Of a stretch of DNA of 64,000 nt, positions 62,366 to 64,000 are shown in pieces. A program made the translations under genes and the position numbers. Numbering within the stretch: position 1 is the first letter of the stretch; every line of letters begins with the position of its first letter. This stretch comes from Priestia filamentosa (GTDB taxonomy: Bacteria; Bacillota; Bacilli; Bacillales; Bacillaceae_H): the NCBI RefSeq assembly GCF_900177535.1, contig NZ_FXAJ01000001.1, positions 620,001-684,000 of the forward strand, in the 5' to 3' direction. A model generated the notes under the pieces. The model did not search any database. It had not been told where the DNA came from and saw only the letters and a list, made by a program, of their open reading frames with translations.

Positions 62366-62386
62366 GACTTGAGGGGAGGTGATAGT

Positions 62387-62620
62387 ATGTCAGACGTATT
62401 AGAGCGCGTAACGAGTATCATCGTTGATCGCCTTGGCGTAAAGGAAGAGGAAGTGAAACTTGAGGCTTCTTTCAAAGAGGACCTTGGCGCTGATTCCCTT
62501 GACGTAGTTGAACTAGTTATGGAACTTGAAGATGAGTTCGAATTAGAAATTTCAGATGAAGATGCTGAGAAAATTGCGACAGTTGGTGACGCTGTTACTT
62601 ACATACAGAACAAGCAATAA
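62387..62620 (+). CDS. acpP: Acyl carrier protein
   Basis: A 77-residue acidic helical protein. The phosphopantetheine attachment serine is S37 in [10 protein letters not shown]. It carries acyl chains for fatty acid and phospholipid synthesis. ATG 62387 follows GGGAGGTGAT; the upstream in-frame start at 62369 lies before that site. Called acpA in B. subtilis. Confidence 0.98.
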   Translation: MSDVLERVTSIIVDRLGVKEEEVKLEASFKEDLGADSLDVVELVMELEDEFELEISDEDAEKIATVGDAVTYIQNKQ

Positions 62621-62640
62621 GCTGTCCTTACTTTTAGAAG

Positions 62641-62669
62641 AGTCCCGTTTATATAACGGGGCTTTCTCT
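62641..62669 (+). terminator. Weak terminator after acpP
   Basis: AGTCCCGTT and AACGGGGCT pair with one G-U, then TTTCTC. Moderate because the U-tract is short. The 177 bases on to rnc hold no supported gene. Confidence 0.6.
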
Positions 62670-62840
62670 ACTTTTATCGAACATCTTCTCCATCATACCT
62701 TTAAGTTTTTGATTCACTGCGAAAATTTAAAGATGTGAAAGGGCTTCAGTACAATTGGAGACAACTTATTATGACGAAAACCTCCCTTTCTGGAGAAAGA
62801 GATGGAAAATTGAAAACGGAAGAAACCATTGGAGGTATTT

Positions 62841-63590
62841 ATGGCAAGACATCGTTATTACCCTAAAAATCAAAAATTACAAGAAAAAATTAAAAAACAG
62901 TTTCAGGAACTTCAAGAGAAAATGGGTATTTTATTTGACAACGAAAAGCTGTTAACACAAGCATTTACTCATTCTTCATATGTAAATGAACATCGCAAAA
63001 AACCGTATGAAGATAATGAACGTTTGGAGTTTTTAGGTGATGCTGTTCTTGAGCTGACAGTATCAAAATTTTTATTTAACAAATATCCAGCAATGAGCGA
63101 AGGGGAACTTACGAAGCTTCGTGCTGCTGTTGTATGTGAACCATCTCTTGTTAAGTTTGCAAACGAGCTTGAGTTTGGCAATTACGTTTTGCTTGGAAAA
63201 GGTGAAGAGATGACAGGCGGACGCCAAAGACCTGCTCTTTTAGCCGACGTGTTTGAAGCATTTATCGGTGCTCTTTATCTTGATCAAGGTCTTGAGGTGG
63301 TCGAAAAATTGCTAGCACAAACTGTGTTTCCTAAAATTGACGATGGTAATTTTACGTATGCAATGGATTTTAAAAGTCAGCTGCAGGAGCTTGTTCAGCG
63401 CGACAGTCAAGGGCTTTTACAATATCAAATTCTTCAAGAAAAAGGCCCAGCACATAACCGTGAGTTTATTTCACGAGTGCTTCTAAACGGATCAGAGCTT
63501 GGTACTGGTATTGGCAGGTCAAAAAAAGAAGCAGAGCAAAAAGCTGCACAAGTAGCTATTACTGCTTTAACACTTTTGAAAGAACAATAA
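62841..63590 (+). CDS. rnc: Ribonuclease III
   Basis: A 249-residue RNase III, the length of B. subtilis RncS. The catalytic domain has [13 protein letters not shown] and the metal-binding [13 protein letters not shown]; the C-terminal dsRNA-binding domain (about 175-245) ends [14 protein letters not shown]. It processes rRNA and antisense pairs. ATG 62841 has GGAGG 5 bases upstream; a TTG-start extension would add four residues. smc follows, as in B. subtilis. Confidence 0.97.
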   Translation: MARHRYYPKNQKLQEKIKKQFQELQEKMGILFDNEKLLTQAFTHSSYVNEHRKKPYEDNERLEFLGDAVLELTVSKFLFNKYPAMSEGELTKLRAAVVCEPSLVKFANELEFGNYVLLGKGEEMTGGRQRPALLADVFEAFIGALYLDQGLEVVEKLLAQTVFPKIDDGNFTYAMDFKSQLQELVQRDSQGLLQYQILQEKGPAHNREFISRVLLNGSELGTGIGRSKKEAEQKAAQVAITALTLLKEQ

Positions 63591-63632
63591 ATCTATGATA
63601 TACAACTTTAACAAAAGTAAGGAGGAAGTAAG

Positions 63633-64000
63633 ATGTTCCTCAAACGACTAGACGTGGCGGGATTTAAGTCTTTTGCCGACAAAATTTCCGTTGATTTTGT
63701 TCAAGGAATGACAGCTGTAGTCGGACCGAATGGAAGCGGAAAAAGCAATATCACAGATAGCATTAGATGGGTGCTTGGAGAACAATCTGCCCGCTCTTTG
63801 CGCGGTGCAAAGATGGAAGATGTTATTTTTGCTGGCAGTGATACGAGAAAAGCATTAAACGTAGCGGAAGTAACGTTAACGCTTGAGAACAGCGAACAGT
63901 TTCTTCCTATTGATTATCACGAGGTAAGCATTACAAGACGTGTCTTTCGCTCAGGAGAAAGTGAATTCTTTATTAATAATCAGCATTGTCGTTTAAAAGA
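63633..64000 (+). CDS. smc: Smc, chromosome condensation ATPase, N-terminal part (cut by window edge)
   Basis: The first 122 residues of [20 protein letters not shown], Walker [11 protein letters not shown] at 31-40, then [24 protein letters not shown] with ScpAB loads at parS sites and extrudes loops to segregate chromosomes. AAGGAGGAAG precedes ATG. The rest lies outside the window. Confidence 0.97.
   Translation, partial: MFLKRLDVAGFKSFADKISVDFVQGMTAVVGPNGSGKSNITDSIRWVLGEQSARSLRGAKMEDVIFAGSDTRKALNVAEVTLTLENSEQFLPIDYHEVSITRRVFRSGESEFFINNQHCRLK

Noticed and set aside
62755-62955. 66-residue ORF before and into rnc
   Set aside because: Out of frame with rnc and overlaps its ribosome-binding site and start; no motif.

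Overview
The window is a low-GC, gene-dense chromosomal segment of an endospore-forming Bacillaceae. It carries spoVE, spoIIGA-sigE-sigG, spoVM, divIVA, a tRNA-Ile T-box, a PyrR-attenuated pyr operon and a FapR operator. Gene order follows Bacillus subtilis from mraY to smc. Protein detail and several missing genes point to a Bacillus/Priestia (megaterium-like) genome rather than B. subtilis itself; the genus is an inference from memory, not from a database search. No mobile element, prophage, CRISPR array, tRNA or rRNA was seen.

Layout. 1-9130: the end of the dcw cluster (mraY end, murD, spoVE, murG, murB, divIB, ftsA, ftsZ), making peptidoglycan precursors and the division ring. 9190-11930: the sporulation sigma locus spoIIGA-sigE-sigG. 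12000-16050: ylmC, ylmD, ylmE, sepF, ylmG, ylmH, divIVA, for Z-ring and pole functions. 16070-21220: T-box-ileS, a small ylyA-like gene, lspA and ylyB. 21220-33090: pyrR-pyrP-pyrB-pyrC-pyrAA-pyrAB-pyrK-pyrD-pyrF-pyrE with three PyrR attenuators, the complete UMP pathway. 33114-43800: rqcH (minus strand), a Ca2+ P-type ATPase, yloC, remA, gmk, rpoZ, coaBC, priA. 43879-51240: fmt, rsmB, prpC, prkC, rsgA, rpe, thiN. 51334-53980: spoVM, rpmB (minus strand), yloU and the fakA-like yloV. 54100-58930: a COG3641-type membrane protein, sdaAB, sdaAA, recG. 58940-64000: the FapR-controlled lipid operon fapR-plsX-fabD-fabG-acpP, then rnc and the start of smc.

Several genes I expect from the B. subtilis order are absent: ylxW/ylxX/sbp (divIB-ftsA), bpr (ftsZ-spoIIGA), ylmA/ylmB (sigG-ylmC), the cysH cluster (pyrE-yloA), def (priA-fmt) and rlmN (rsmB-prpC). 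One gene is extra: the COG3641/EIIC-like membrane protein before sdaAB. Many genes overlap by 1-17 bases or start at ATG/GTG-TGA junctions, so much of the segment is translationally coupled. Most transcription units end in clear intrinsic terminators.

I did not find a convincing new biological system. The items most worth a second look are the 18-bp perfect hairpin at the rlmN gap, the long-spacer spoIIG promoter, a sigma-H-like promoter before divIVA, the COG3641 gene beside serine dehydratase, and an unclear (possibly CTG) start for ylmG.
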